Assembly (NCBI GenBank): GCA_027486585.1 | Contig: JAIXOU010000099.1 | Span: 29,251 to 93,250 of the forward strand | Direction of reading: 5' to 3' | DNA from: Verrucomicrobiaceae bacterium | Lineage (GTDB): Bacteria; Verrucomicrobiota; Verrucomicrobiia; Verrucomicrobiales; Verrucomicrobiaceae | Length of the DNA: 64,000 bases | In this document: in pieces, positions 55,340 to 63,935 of the stretch | Numbering within the stretch: the first letter of the stretch is position 1 | Layout: each line of letters begins with the position of its first letter | Program-made: the position numbers and the translations under genes | The notes under the pieces: model-generated | What the model saw: the letters and a program-made list of their open reading frames with translations, nothing else | Database searches by the model: none | What the model was told of the DNA's origin: nothing

Positions 55340-57190
55340 ATGAATTCAGAGGCGCAACAATTAGTCGATGCCGGCAAACTCACAACGGCAGATGCAGTAA
55401 AGCTATCCACGCTTGAAACCGGAACCTATTGCCTGCATAAAAGCTGGGGCGTAGGCCGCATCAGCAGTTGGGACATCATGTCTGACAAGATCATCATCGA
55501 TTTTGAAGGCAAGCCAGGCCATGGCCTGAAAATCTCCTTTGCTCTCACCAGCCTAGAGGTTCTCCCAGAAACGCACATCCTTTCCCGCCGCCTCAGTGAT
55601 CTGGCAGGTATGAAGGAGATGGCTAAAAAAGACCCTTCTGCCATTGTCGAGCTTGCTCTGAAATCCTCAGGCAGTCAGATGTCTCTCGACAAGCTCGAAG
55701 GCCTGCTCAAGCCGCACATCATTTCCGAAGCCGACTACAAAAAGTGGTGGGAAGGTGCTAAGAAAGCACTCAAAAGCGCCCGTCACATCGTCGTCCCGAG
55801 CAAGCGTCAAGACCCACTCGTCCTCCGCGATTCCGCAGAGAAACCCGGTGGCACGATGGTCCAGGGCTTCCTCGCCAAGCGTGACCTCAAAGGGAAATAC
55901 ACCGCGCTTCTCCTGATCCAAAAGGATCTCGACCTCTTTGAAACGCCAGCCACAGAGCTGATCCCAGTCTTCCAGGACATTTCCGACACCGTTCGGAAAG
56001 CTTGGAGATTGCATCTCAAAGAAAGCCTCCAGCTTCTCCTCGCTCGTGATGAACTCATCGAGTCCATCCCTGAGTGTGCAGCTCCCATGGGCTCCATGAA
56101 AGTCTCTGACCTTGTTTGTGAAGCCAAGCCCCTGCTTGCAGAAAACATCGGCGGACTTCCCGTTGCCATGCTTGGTCGCATGTATCGCTCCTTCCCAGCA
56201 GCCTTCCCTGAAGGCGTCTGGATCGCTGAGATCCTCAATCACCTTACCCGCACTGGTGGTCGCGCCGTTGCTGAGATTGCTACCGTCCTCGATACCAATG
56301 GCGAGCTGGAAGTCCTCTCCGAGTTCCTCAAAAAAGCTGTCCGTAATCGCACCCTCAGCTCAGACCTCCTCATCTGGATCTGTAAAGAGCGCAAAGGTCT
56401 CGCTAAATCCGTATTCAGCATTGATCTCGGCAATGCCATCCTCGACGCTGTCGAAGATGACCATGTGCAGGGCGGACCAAAACGCACCGGACGCCTTAGC
56501 GACCAGCTTTCGACCGACAAGAACCTCATTCAGGAACTCGTCGAAAGCACCGATAGCGAATCGCTCCGCCACTTTGCTAAGCGCCTTATGTCCACCTCCG
56601 TGCTGGATGAGCTCACACGCCGCTCCCTTCTCGCCCGTGTCATCAAAGCACGTCCTGAAATGGAGTCCCTCATGGAAGAGAACGCTGAAGCCCGTGAAGA
56701 CAACAGCCTCATCGCCTCCTGGGAAAGTCTCGAGAAGAAAAAGGCCGAGCTCGACGATCTCGTGAACGTCAAGATCCCTCACAATAAGAGCGAAATTCAA
56801 ATCGCTCGTGATGAAGGTGACCTTCGTGAAAACGGCGGTTACAAAGCTGCCCGCGATCAGCAGTCCGTGCTTAACCGCATGAAAGACCAGCTCGAGCGTG
56901 AAGTCGGTCTTGCTCGTGGCACCGATTTTGCAGGTGCACCAACGGACAAAGTCGGCATCGGCACCATCGTTGACTTCAAATACCTCGACGACGGCTCTGA
57001 AGAGACCTACACCATCCTCGGCGCCTGGGACGGCGACATTGAAAAGAACATCGTTTCTTATCTCTCCGAGATCGCCAAAGCCCTCATCGGCAAGGCTCCT
57101 GGTGAAGAAGCCGATCTACCTACCGACAGCGGACCCACACGCCGCGTCAGCGTCGTCGCCATCCGCGCCTTCAATCCAATGGTCGCCTAA
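55340..57190 (+). CDS. Long GreA/GreB-type transcription factor with N-terminal extension
   Basis: The product has 616 residues, whereas ordinary GreA has about 160. The last 150 residues are a complete GreA: coiled coil with the acidic tip (IPHNKSEIQIARDEGDLREN, where the Asp and Glu stimulate RNA polymerase cleavage), GYKAARDQQSVLNRMKDQLE, and the C-terminal globular domain (DKVGIGTIVDFKYLDDG, YTILGAWDGD, VSYLSEIAKALIGKAPGEEA). The N-terminal 460 residues begin with a small barrel-like segment (LHKSWGVGRISSWDIMSDKI) reminiscent of CarD/KOW-type RNA-polymerase-binding domains, then a mostly helical region. Long GreA forms are known from chlamydiae, which fits PVC-group ancestry. It probably binds RNA polymerase and rescues backtracked complexes; the extension's role is unknown. 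Confidence 0.9.
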   Translation: MNSEAQQLVDAGKLTTADAVKLSTLETGTYCLHKSWGVGRISSWDIMSDKIIIDFEGKPGHGLKISFALTSLEVLPETHILSRRLSDLAGMKEMAKKDPSAIVELALKSSGSQMSLDKLEGLLKPHIISEADYKKWWEGAKKALKSARHIVVPSKRQDPLVLRDSAEKPGGTMVQGFLAKRDLKGKYTALLLIQKDLDLFETPATELIPVFQDISDTVRKAWRLHLKESLQLLLARDELIESIPECAAPMGSMKVSDLVCEAKPLLAENIGGLPVAMLGRMYRSFPAAFPEGVWIAEILNHLTRTGGRAVAEIATVLDTNGELEVLSEFLKKAVRNRTLSSDLLIWICKERKGLAKSVFSIDLGNAILDAVEDDHVQGGPKRTGRLSDQLSTDKNLIQELVESTDSESLRHFAKRLMSTSVLDELTRRSLLARVIKARPEMESLMEENAEAREDNSLIASWESLEKKKAELDDLVNVKIPHNKSEIQIARDEGDLRENGGYKAARDQQSVLNRMKDQLEREVGLARGTDFAGAPTDKVGIGTIVDFKYLDDGSEETYTILGAWDGDIEKNIVSYLSEIAKALIGKAPGEEADLPTDSGPTRRVSVVAIRAFNPMVA

Positions 57191-57210
57191 TTCGTTTTAT
57201 CGACCATCGA

Positions 57211-57249
57211 AAAACCAGCAGAGCCCACTGTGGCCTTGCTGGTTTTTTT
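57211..57249 (+). terminator. Rho-independent terminator after the GreA-like gene
   Basis: AAAACCAGCA (57211-57220) pairs with TGCTGGTTTT (57237-57246), leaving a 16-base loop that can pair further, and a run of T residues follows on the plus strand. It lies 20 bases after the stop. Confidence 0.85.
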
Positions 57250-57291
57250 GTCACTTGAGCTTGGCATAGAACCTGATTTTTTTACCTATAC

Positions 57292-57786
57292 ATGACTGAT
57301 TCCTACAAACTCCTTTTCGTCTGCATGGGAAACATCTGCCGTTCTCCCGCCGCAGAAGGCGTCATGAAAAAAATGGTCGCTGATGCAAGCATGGAATCCC
57401 AAATCCACATCGACTCTGCAGGCACTGGCGGCTGGCATAGCGGAGCCCGCGCCGACCATCGCATGAGAGCTGCCGCCACCGCCCGTGGTTACGATCTCAC
57501 CAGCATGGCCCGTCAGGTTAAAGAGACTGATCTTGCCGACTTCGATCTCGTCCTTGTCATGGACCAACAAAATCACCGCGATCTGCGCGCTTTTGACCGT
57601 GAGCATGTGCATGACGCTAAAGTTCACTTCTTTTGTGAATACTGCACCAAGCACGACAGCAAAGAAGTCCCCGATCCCTACTATGGTGGAGAGCAAGGCT
57701 TTGAAAACGTCCTCAATCTTCTTGAAGACGGCTGCGCTGGATTGCTAAAGCACATGCAAAACGCCCTGGCTGCCCGCAAGGCCTAA
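57292..57786 (+). CDS. Low-molecular-weight protein tyrosine phosphatase
   Basis: The product has 164 residues, typical for the family. The catalytic loop is at the N-terminus (LFVCMGNICRSPAAEGVMKK, a CX5R(S) motif with Cys 11), and the general-acid Asp is in KEVPDPYYGG near the C-terminus. SAGTGGWHSGARAD is also a family hallmark. These enzymes remove phosphate from tyrosine in the cytoplasm and often counteract tyrosine kinases of capsule synthesis; no such kinase is nearby. It ends 19 bases before the DUF456 gene and may be co-transcribed with it. Confidence 0.95.
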   Translation: MTDSYKLLFVCMGNICRSPAAEGVMKKMVADASMESQIHIDSAGTGGWHSGARADHRMRAAATARGYDLTSMARQVKETDLADFDLVLVMDQQNHRDLRAFDREHVHDAKVHFFCEYCTKHDSKEVPDPYYGGEQGFENVLNLLEDGCAGLLKHMQNALAARKA

Positions 57787-57805
57787 TCAATTGCTGCATC
57801 ATCTC

Positions 57806-58348
57806 ATGGAATGGCTCACCGACACTTGGCAAACCATCGTTCACACCTTTGAGGCCGTACCCTTTCAGCTTCTCAGCGTCTGGTTGCTCACCGGCAGCCT
57901 CCTGCTGGTCGGCCTTATCGGTTCCGTAGTTCCTCTATTACCAGGCCCCTTTCTCATTTTCATCGCTGGTATTCTGCACTCCTTTTTGTTGCCGTCCGCA
58001 GGTATGAGCTGGCAGGGTATCCTCATCCTCTGCTTATGGTTAGTCCTCGCTTACTTTGTCGATCTCGCCGCCGGGGCCATGGGTGCCCGTTGGTTTGGTG
58101 CCAGTCGTTGGGGCATTATGGGTGTCTTTGTCGGTGGCATCGTCGGCCTCTTCTTTGCACCCATTGGATTCATTCTTGGCCCACTCCTGGGCGGACTCGC
58201 TTTTGAGCTTCTCTTCGCCAAAAAACGCATGGCTCCCGCCGTGAAAAGCACCTGGGGCACTCTCCTAGGCACCGGCGTCGGACTCATCGTCCGCGTGCTC
58301 ATCAGCCTTGCCATGATTGCCACCGTGCTCGTGGACTTACTAAACTAG
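57806..58348 (+). CDS. DUF456 family integral membrane protein
   Basis: The product has 180 residues with four or five membrane segments rich in Gly and Leu. The family pattern is LVGLIGSVVPLLPGPFLIF, DLAAGAMGARWFGASRWGIM, VGGIVGLFFAPIGFILGPLL and GTLLGTGVGLIVRVLI. The function of DUF456 is unknown. I chose the ATG at 57806; a TTG at 57791 would add five residues. Confidence 0.88.
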   Translation: MEWLTDTWQTIVHTFEAVPFQLLSVWLLTGSLLLVGLIGSVVPLLPGPFLIFIAGILHSFLLPSAGMSWQGILILCLWLVLAYFVDLAAGAMGARWFGASRWGIMGVFVGGIVGLFFAPIGFILGPLLGGLAFELLFAKKRMAPAVKSTWGTLLGTGVGLIVRVLISLAMIATVLVDLLN

Positions 58349-58386
58349 AGTCTGTCCCAGCGGACTGTTAGCCTGGAATAGCCTGG

Positions 58387-58830
58387 GTGGGGCGAGCAAC
58401 AGCAAAGAGGCATCAAGTGGCAACAAACGCTTCATGCCTCAATTCCGTGGTCTATGAGGAGCTACCAAGCAAACCAAAGTCCGCTGAGTTTCTCGTTCAC
58501 GCCATTCAAGATCAGCAGATTGATCCGGTCAAGGCATCGGCCAAACAGCTCAGCGGCTTTCGTCACAAAGCAGATGTCTTTTTCGTTTGGCTCAAGGAGA
58601 ACAAAATCGATAGCCTCACGCTTGTTTGTAGAGCCCGTCACCGGAGGTATCACAGCATCCATTCCTGTGGCATCGAAGTCTTTGATAGGCGGCCTGAGAC
58701 GAGCTGGCTAGTCGCCTGGCATCAAGATCATATTGAACTGGTTTTTCAATGCCTGAGTCTCTTCAATGGCATGAGGCTGCTTGCCAAAGGGGGTAAAAAC
58801 CGCGACGATGAAAACGATTCAATCGCATAG
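58387..58830 (+). CDS. Uncertain ORF, no recognisable family
   Basis: A frame of 147 codons opens with GTG and ends just before the lipoprotein gene. No signal peptide, membrane segment or known motif is seen, although parts look protein-like (KADVFFVWLKENKIDSLTLV, WHQDHIELVFQCLSLFNGMR). The opposite strand also has a plausible frame (58462-58662, with TNKREAIDFVLLEPNEKDIC), and the two cannot both be real. There is no Shine-Dalgarno sequence. It could be a decayed gene, or the strand assignment could be wrong. Confidence 0.3.
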   Translation: MGRATAKRHQVATNASCLNSVVYEELPSKPKSAEFLVHAIQDQQIDPVKASAKQLSGFRHKADVFFVWLKENKIDSLTLVCRARHRRYHSIHSCGIEVFDRRPETSWLVAWHQDHIELVFQCLSLFNGMRLLAKGGKNRDDENDSIA

Positions 58831-58833
58831 CTT

Positions 58834-59709
58834 ATGAAACGACTTTTTCTTTTACCTGTACTCATCTTTACTAATTGTTCAACACAGCCTGGAAGTTCAC
58901 CGGGTAGCTTGCCGTCGAGTTCATGGGGCATGCCGCAGATCATCAATGTGTCGGCCTATGATCCTAAGGAGCGGCAGCGCGAAGGGCGTGGTTTTTCTGA
59001 GCATGATGTCTCTGCCCTGAGGGCGAATGGAGCCAGCGCATTGATCGCCCGTGCAGGTAAAGGCGGGAATCTGGATGAGAAGTGTGCGAGCTTTGTCGCC
59101 TCGGCAGATCGGGCGGGAATGCTGCCAGGATTGTACTATCGCGTGCAGCGGCATGTGGATGCGGTGGCGCAGGCGGATCAACTGGTGAACCGTGCACTGG
59201 CGCTGGCGCGAGGCCGCGCTTGGAATGCGCCATCGTTGCTGTTGTGCGGTGATTTTGATGGTGACCTGCCCCTGTTATCCATCCTGCGCTTCATGGATCG
59301 CGTGGAAGCACGCACAGGCATCGTCCCTGTTGCCTATCTGGAAAACAGCCCGCAGCTCAAGCAGACGCTGAGCCATGCCGATGCGGCTACGAAGGCCAAA
59401 CTGCGTCGTATGCCCTACTGGTTGGCTTTGTATGCGCATGATAGCGGTGCGGGGCCAGTCTATCCCGCGCCAGGAAATCCACGTGGTTTGGTAAATCAAT
59501 ACGGCGTCTGGTCCAATTGGACGATCTGGCAATATGGCGGTGTTGATTGGCAGGGCGGACGTTCACGACCGAAGGTTTATAATCATGGATCGTATCGCTT
59601 CAGTCCCTACTTCGGCAATCTTGACCGCCCAACCGAGCGCAACGTCTTTAATGGCTCACAGGCAGGCTTGCAGGTATTCTGGCAGCAACATGGCCTGCCT
59701 CTTCGTTGA
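58834..59709 (+). CDS. GH25-like (lysozyme-type) lipoprotein
   Basis: The product has 291 residues with a lipoprotein signal (MKRLFLLPVLIFTNCSTQPG; lipobox Cys at 15). A glycoside hydrolase 25-like barrel can be followed: PQIINVSAYDP, SALIARAGKGG, GMLPGLYYRVQRHVDAVAQA (the 'G.Y' strand), LLLCGDFDGDLP where GH25 has its catalytic D-x-E, VAYLENSP, PYWLALYAHD and NWTIWQYGGVDWQGG. GH25 enzymes cut the glycan strands of peptidoglycan. The acidic site is DFDGD instead of the standard DxE, so activity is uncertain and the call is a remote one. Confidence 0.6.
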   Translation: MKRLFLLPVLIFTNCSTQPGSSPGSLPSSSWGMPQIINVSAYDPKERQREGRGFSEHDVSALRANGASALIARAGKGGNLDEKCASFVASADRAGMLPGLYYRVQRHVDAVAQADQLVNRALALARGRAWNAPSLLLCGDFDGDLPLLSILRFMDRVEARTGIVPVAYLENSPQLKQTLSHADAATKAKLRRMPYWLALYAHDSGAGPVYPAPGNPRGLVNQYGVWSNWTIWQYGGVDWQGGRSRPKVYNHGSYRFSPYFGNLDRPTERNVFNGSQAGLQVFWQQHGLPLR

Positions 59710-60048
59710 GAAGCGGCAAATGTACCTCGTGGATTACCACCAGACTCAGATGGTTCGCTCACAAGCCTAGCTAAAGGTGTGAACGATTGCTGAACTATTA
59801 CATCCAAGTCACGGACACGAAGGCGAGTATCTTTATTTTGCTTCCGCCGGCTGAAGAATACAGCGTGCTTACTTTCTACACGGCCCAAATTCTCGAAAAG
59901 AAGATCCGCATTCTGCGAGTGTCCATTCTCTGGTTCTTAGCTGGAGTTCCCACCACACTTCAGCATCATCTTTTGAATGCTTGAAGTGATATCATGAAAG
60001 CGTTCATAAAACGCAATTGATGTCCAAGATCTAGTTGGCCATGACTGT
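59710..60048. other. Intergenic region, no supported feature
   Basis: These 339 bases contain no convincing gene. A 65-codon TTG-initiated frame (59787-59984) lacks a ribosome-binding site and family features. The last 60 bases are AT-rich and should carry the promoter of the FAD oxidoreductase, but I cannot point to a good -35/-10 pair. Confidence 0.5.
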
Positions 60049-62106
60049 ATGTTAACACAGATCATGACACGAATTGTAGCACTCCTCCTCACCCTCAGTT
60101 CAATTGCTCATGCGGCAACGGAAGCCGACGTCATCGTCTATGGTTCTACACCGGGCGGTTTTTGTGCCGCTATTGCGGCTGCTCGTGAGGGAGCTTCGGT
60201 CGTGTTGCTGGAGCCGACAGCGCATGTCGGTGGGGTGAATACGGGCGGGCTGAGTTTTAGCGACTCGAATCAAACGCTACGCAGCACGGTGCTGGGCCTC
60301 TTTGATGAATGGCACAGCCGGATCGAGGCCGACTATGTGAAGCGCGGTGTGGCGCTGCCTTACAAGGTCAGCGTGAAGGATCACACACACTGGACCTATG
60401 AGCCGAGCGTTGCTATGCGCATCACTTTGGCGATGCTGGATGAAGCCAAAGTCAAAGTGCACACCAAGCGAGTGCTCAAGAGCGTGACGAAAGACGGCGC
60501 ACGCATCACCAAGCTGCAAACGAGCGAGGGCGACTTCAGCGCGAAGGTCTTCGTTGATGCCAGCTATGAAGGCGATCTTTTGGCCGCTGCAGGCGTGAGC
60601 TGGACCATCGGACGCGAGGGCCGTGCGGAGTTTGGTGAGTCACTGGCTGGGAAGCGCTATCCGAAGCCTCTCATGCCCATCTCAGGTCGCGACGCAGCGG
60701 GAAAGCTGCTGCCATTCATCACCACCGACGATGCGGGGCCTGAGGCCGAGGGTGATAAGAACGTGATGATCTACAGCTTCCGCCTCTGCGTGACGAAAGA
60801 CCCGGCCAATCGCGTACCCTTTCCTGCGCCAGCGAACTATGACCCCGCTAAGTTCGAGGTGATGCGCCGCTTTTGTGCCACTGGCAAGGTCGTGCCGATG
60901 TGGGATCTCTATCCGCTGCCAGGCGGTAAATTTGATGCGAATAACGGCATCCACAAACAGTTCTCCATGGGCCTGATCGGGGCCTGCAATGGCTGGAGTG
61001 AGGCGGATGAAGCAGGCCGGGCGAAGATCTGGGAAGCGCACAAGCAATACACCCTGGAGCTGTATCACTTCTTCACTACTGACCCAAGCGTGCCGGAGGC
61101 ACTGCGAAAAGAGCATGCTAAGTATGGTCTCTGCCACGATGAGTTTGCCGCTTACGGTCACTTTTCTCCCCAACTTTATGTGCGCGAGGGTCGCCGCATG
61201 AAGGGCCAGTATGTCGTGTCGCAGAAAGACATCCAGACCACACCGCAAAAGGAAGATGCCATCGCCATCTCCTCCTTTCCCATCGACTCTCATGATTGCC
61301 AGCGCGTGGCAACAAAGGAGGGCGTCATTAATGAAGGCACCATCATTCCCGTGCTACAAAAGGGCTACAGGCATGGCCCCGCCTTTCACATTCCGTATCG
61401 CAGCCTCCTGCCAATTGCCGCCGAGTGTGAAAACCTGCTCGTTCCTGTTGCCCTGTCCTGCACGCACGTCGCCATTTGTTCCATCCGTGTGGAGCCGACA
61501 TGGATGATCCTCGGCCAAAGCGCTGGAATCGCGGCTGCCCTGAGCGCAAAGCAAAATGTGGCCGTGCAAAAGTTGCCGTATCCATTGTTGCGTGAGCGCT
61601 TGTTAGCGCAGAAACAAGTGCTCGAAATCCCAGAATTTGCCCCAGTAACGACCGAGACCCAAGGGCCCGCCGACATCGATCCTAAATCGCTTCCCGGAAT
61701 CATCCTCGATGACACACAAGCCAAGCTCGAAGGTGAATGGAAACATTCTTCAGGTTTCAAACCCTACATTAACAGTGGTTACGTTCATGACGACAAGCGC
61801 GGCGATGGCCAATCTACCGCCACCTTTGGCTTTCAAGTGCCCAGGTCCGGCAACTACGATTTACGAATCGCTTATTCGGCGCACGAGACACGAGCCAAGA
61901 ACGTGCCCATCCTCATCGAAAGCGGTGGCGAGAAGATCACCTTAACGTTTGATCAAACCCAACCGCTCTCCGCTGGCAATGCTTTCCGGAGTGCTGGGGT
62001 GATCCAGCTCTCTGCTGGTGGCGAAACCAAGATCATCATCAGCAACACAGGCACCGATGGCTTTGTTATTCTGGATGCTTTGCAACTCATCTTGATCATC
62101 GAGTGA
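60049..62106 (+). CDS. Secreted FAD-dependent oxidoreductase with golvesin-like C-terminal domain
   Basis: The product has 685 residues with a signal peptide (MTRIVALLLTLSSIAHA; start at 60049 or 60064). The FAD-binding strand ADVIVYGSTPGGFCAAIAAA at residues 26-45 is followed by EPTAHVGGVNTGGLSFSD, typical of the FAD_oxidored family. Later come YVREGRRMKGQYVVSQKD, HIPYRSLLPIAAECENLLVP and LGQSAGIAAALSA. The last 135 residues (GIILDDTQAKLEGEW, GNYDLRIAYSAHETRAKNVP, FVILDALQLI) match the C-terminus of the protein at 23279-25624. Unlike that protein, it lacks the extra N-terminal beta domain. Substrate unknown; sugar or polyol oxidation is a guess. Confidence 0.88.
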   Translation: MLTQIMTRIVALLLTLSSIAHAATEADVIVYGSTPGGFCAAIAAAREGASVVLLEPTAHVGGVNTGGLSFSDSNQTLRSTVLGLFDEWHSRIEADYVKRGVALPYKVSVKDHTHWTYEPSVAMRITLAMLDEAKVKVHTKRVLKSVTKDGARITKLQTSEGDFSAKVFVDASYEGDLLAAAGVSWTIGREGRAEFGESLAGKRYPKPLMPISGRDAAGKLLPFITTDDAGPEAEGDKNVMIYSFRLCVTKDPANRVPFPAPANYDPAKFEVMRRFCATGKVVPMWDLYPLPGGKFDANNGIHKQFSMGLIGACNGWSEADEAGRAKIWEAHKQYTLELYHFFTTDPSVPEALRKEHAKYGLCHDEFAAYGHFSPQLYVREGRRMKGQYVVSQKDIQTTPQKEDAIAISSFPIDSHDCQRVATKEGVINEGTIIPVLQKGYRHGPAFHIPYRSLLPIAAECENLLVPVALSCTHVAICSIRVEPTWMILGQSAGIAAALSAKQNVAVQKLPYPLLRERLLAQKQVLEIPEFAPVTTETQGPADIDPKSLPGIILDDTQAKLEGEWKHSSGFKPYINSGYVHDDKRGDGQSTATFGFQVPRSGNYDLRIAYSAHETRAKNVPILIESGGEKITLTFDQTQPLSAGNAFRSAGVIQLSAGGETKIIISNTGTDGFVILDALQLILIIE

Positions 62107-62137
62107 GCGCTTCAATCTCATTGTCTTAGCGCCATAT

Positions 62138-62173
62138 GGCGGACATAGCCAAGCCATGTCCGCCGATACTTTT
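62138..62173. terminator. Probable bidirectional terminator between convergent genes
   Basis: GGCGGACAT (62138-62146) and ATGTCCGCC (62156-62164) form a perfect 9-bp stem with a 9-base loop. On the plus strand a T-run (CTTTTTCG) follows a few bases later. It lies between the stops of the FAD oxidoreductase (rightward) and the SDR gene (leftward). Confidence 0.7.
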
Positions 62174-62183
62174 TCGTATTTGT

Positions 62184-62939
62184 TTACTGGGCCATCCAGC
62201 CGCCATCGACGGCAAGGGAGGTGCCTGTGATGAAGGAGGCTGCATCGCTAGCTAGGAAGAGGACGGGATCAGCGATCTCGCGAGGCTGTCCAGAGCGACC
62301 AATCGGATGCATGCCACGCATGTAATTGATAGCGTCTTCATTGCCGCCAGTGAAGCGCGTGAACATTTCTGTTTCGATAGCCGCAGGCGCTACCGCATTG
62401 ATACGAATGCCGAGCTTCGCCACCTCCAAAGCAGCGATTTTCGTGAGTCCTTCCACGGCATGCTTTGTCGCCACATAGATGCCTGCCCCAGCTAAGCCAA
62501 TCTGACCTGCGATGCTGCTGGTGTTGATGATGGAGCCTCCGCCTGTTTTGAGCATGGCGGGAATTTCGTATTTCATGCTCGCGATGACACCCAAGACATT
62601 GGTGTCGAATGCCTTGCGGAAATCAGACTCCGTGGCGTCCGTCATCGGACCCATGACTTCGACACCGGCTTTGTTAAAGGCTACATCTAGACGACCATAC
62701 GTGGCGACAGTCTTCTCGACGAGTGCTTGAACTTGCGATTCCTGCCTGACATCGACCTGGATGAAAGTGGCCCCACCACCTGCTGCGACGATTTCTGCAA
62801 CGACGGCCTGTCCCTCGCTCTCGCGACGACCACTGACGATGACTTTGGCACCTGCTTTACCAAAAGCGAGTGCGCTAGCTTTGCCGATACCGCTGGTAGC
62901 TCCGGTGATGAGGACGACTTTGTTTTCGAAGGTTTTCAT
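62184..62939 (-). CDS. Short-chain dehydrogenase/reductase (SDR)
   Basis: The product has 251 residues, a classical SDR. The cofactor loop is LITGATSGIGKASALAFGKA, the structural motif reads NKAG where NNAG is usual, and the catalytic Ser and Tyr-x-x-x-Lys are in SIINTSSIAGQ and YVATKHAVEGL. The C-terminal DPVLFLASDAASFITGTSLA and VDGGW are also typical. The SGRRES segment after the second strand suggests NADP(H). Substrate unknown. The truncated LysR gene is divergent from it, a common regulator-target layout. Confidence 0.93.
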   Translation of the reverse strand: MKTFENKVVLITGATSGIGKASALAFGKAGAKVIVSGRRESEGQAVVAEIVAAGGGATFIQVDVRQESQVQALVEKTVATYGRLDVAFNKAGVEVMGPMTDATESDFRKAFDTNVLGVIASMKYEIPAMLKTGGGSIINTSSIAGQIGLAGAGIYVATKHAVEGLTKIAALEVAKLGIRINAVAPAAIETEMFTRFTGGNEDAINYMRGMHPIGRSGQPREIADPVLFLASDAASFITGTSLAVDGGWMAQ

Positions 62940-63074
62940 GAGGATGTTGATGGGGTTTAGTTTGTGGTGTCAGCGTTGTTTTGTGTGACGCTGCCATTTA
63001 TGCCGCACCACCAAACAGCTGCCCAATACCCTGTTGCTTGCGCAGCGATGCTTTTAAGGCATAGCTGAAAAGGC

Positions 63075-63158
63075 ATGGAACTCCGACACCTCCGATACTT
63101 CACCCGCGTGGCCGAGACGCTGAACTTCACCAAGGCCGCTGTGGCCTTGCGCTGCTGA
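63075..63158 (+). pseudogene. Truncated LysR-family regulator, N-terminal fragment
   Basis: A 27-codon frame from an ATG at 63075 reads MELRHLRYFTRVAETLNFTK and then AAVALRC before a stop at 63156-63158. This is the unmistakable start of a LysR-type DNA-binding domain, broken within the recognition helix-turn-helix. The remaining 270 or so residues are not found downstream, where an unrelated pseudogene lies on the other strand. It is divergent from the SDR gene, the usual place for its regulator. Confidence 0.8.
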
Positions 63159-63204
63159 TAGCGCGAGCTTCGCAGCCACCGTGCCGCCGATTTGCTTCTT
63201 CTGA

Positions 63205-63692
63205 TTACTTGCCGGAGCCGTCTGATAACCTGAAATCGTGCCAATCGACAAACGAGATGCCTTTGCCATCGCCAGATCCGCCTAAGGCACCCAGATCGCG
63301 TTGGCGCACCGTTCTGGTAATGATGTTTTCACTTTCGCATTTAAAAAACGCACAACTTGATAGTTCGAGGCTGGCTCACCCAAAGGCTTTAGAGTCTCGC
63401 ATCCTTGCCGCCTTTGTTGTTATTAATAAGTAGGGGGCGTGAACTCCGACTCAATTGCCTCCACCAGCAGCGGATTCGATAGCACGTCCCGCCCAAACTG
63501 CTGACAGCCTGCACAACCTGGGATCTCCTGGAAGAGGGCAAACAAAGGTTTCCCAGTCTGTTGACTCGAAGCCAATGCAGCCTCCAGATCCCTCCCCCAA
63601 TCGACTTTACCAGCTTCAATTGGCTGATAAGTGCCTGCAAAACAGGAGGAAAGGGCAATCACGATCATCGAAAGTGGGGCAAAACGGTTCAT
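63205..63692 (-). pseudogene. Frameshifted thioredoxin-like exported protein
   Basis: Starting from the ATG at 63692, a signal-like N-terminus (MNRFAPLSMIVIALSSCFAG) leads into a thioredoxin-type segment (GKPLFALFQEIPGCAGCQQF then GRDVLSNPLLVEAIESEF) with a CxxC motif. That frame stops at 63423. The expected continuation appears in other frames: LLINNNKGGKDARL, then LGEPASNYQVVRFLNAK, then ENIITRTVRQRDLGALGGSG and ISFVDWHDF to a stop at 63205. At least three frameshifts are needed, one of them next to a run of five C. The gene appears dead unless sequencing errors are responsible. Confidence 0.7.
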
Positions 63693-63841
63693 GATGTTGT
63701 GAGTTACTAGACCCATTTCTATTCCAAAAAGATCTATTTTGATTCATTTTCAGCCGATTGCACAAATAGCTCCACCGTAGGCAATGGAATGCAAAACTAG
63801 GACCGATTATGAAGAAGGTGATAATTTTCAGAAAAAGTTTC

Positions 63842-63869
63842 TTGGCAATGGCACGGCGAATGCTTTAAT
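63842..63869 (+). promoter_or_regulatory. Candidate sigma-70-type promoter
   Basis: TTGGCA (63842-63847) and TTTAAT (63864-63869) are separated by 16 bases, a near-consensus pair. It lies 66 bases before the ATG of the last, partial gene. Confidence 0.4.
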
Positions 63870-63935
63870 GTTTAGATTAGTTGGTAAGTCTCCCGGGCCG
63901 ACCACCTAAAACATCAACAAACCTAAATCGACCAC

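Noticed and set aside
58462..58662. Minus-strand segment with a VIPP motif, considered as an IS5-type transposase remnant
   Set aside because: Only four residues agree; the DDE residues and the expected RNxIER segment are missing.
58349..58830. Possible structural RNA (tmRNA, RNase P RNA, 6S)
   Set aside because: None of the conserved sequence blocks of these RNAs was found.
59787..59984. 65-codon frame in the gap before the second FAD oxidoreductase
   Set aside because: TTG start, no ribosome site, no family match that I recognise.
63389..63658. Minus-strand 89-codon frame overlapping the thioredoxin-like pseudogene
   Set aside because: Its C-terminal part is the shifted continuation of the pseudogene; the N-terminal part is an out-of-frame reading of the same gene.
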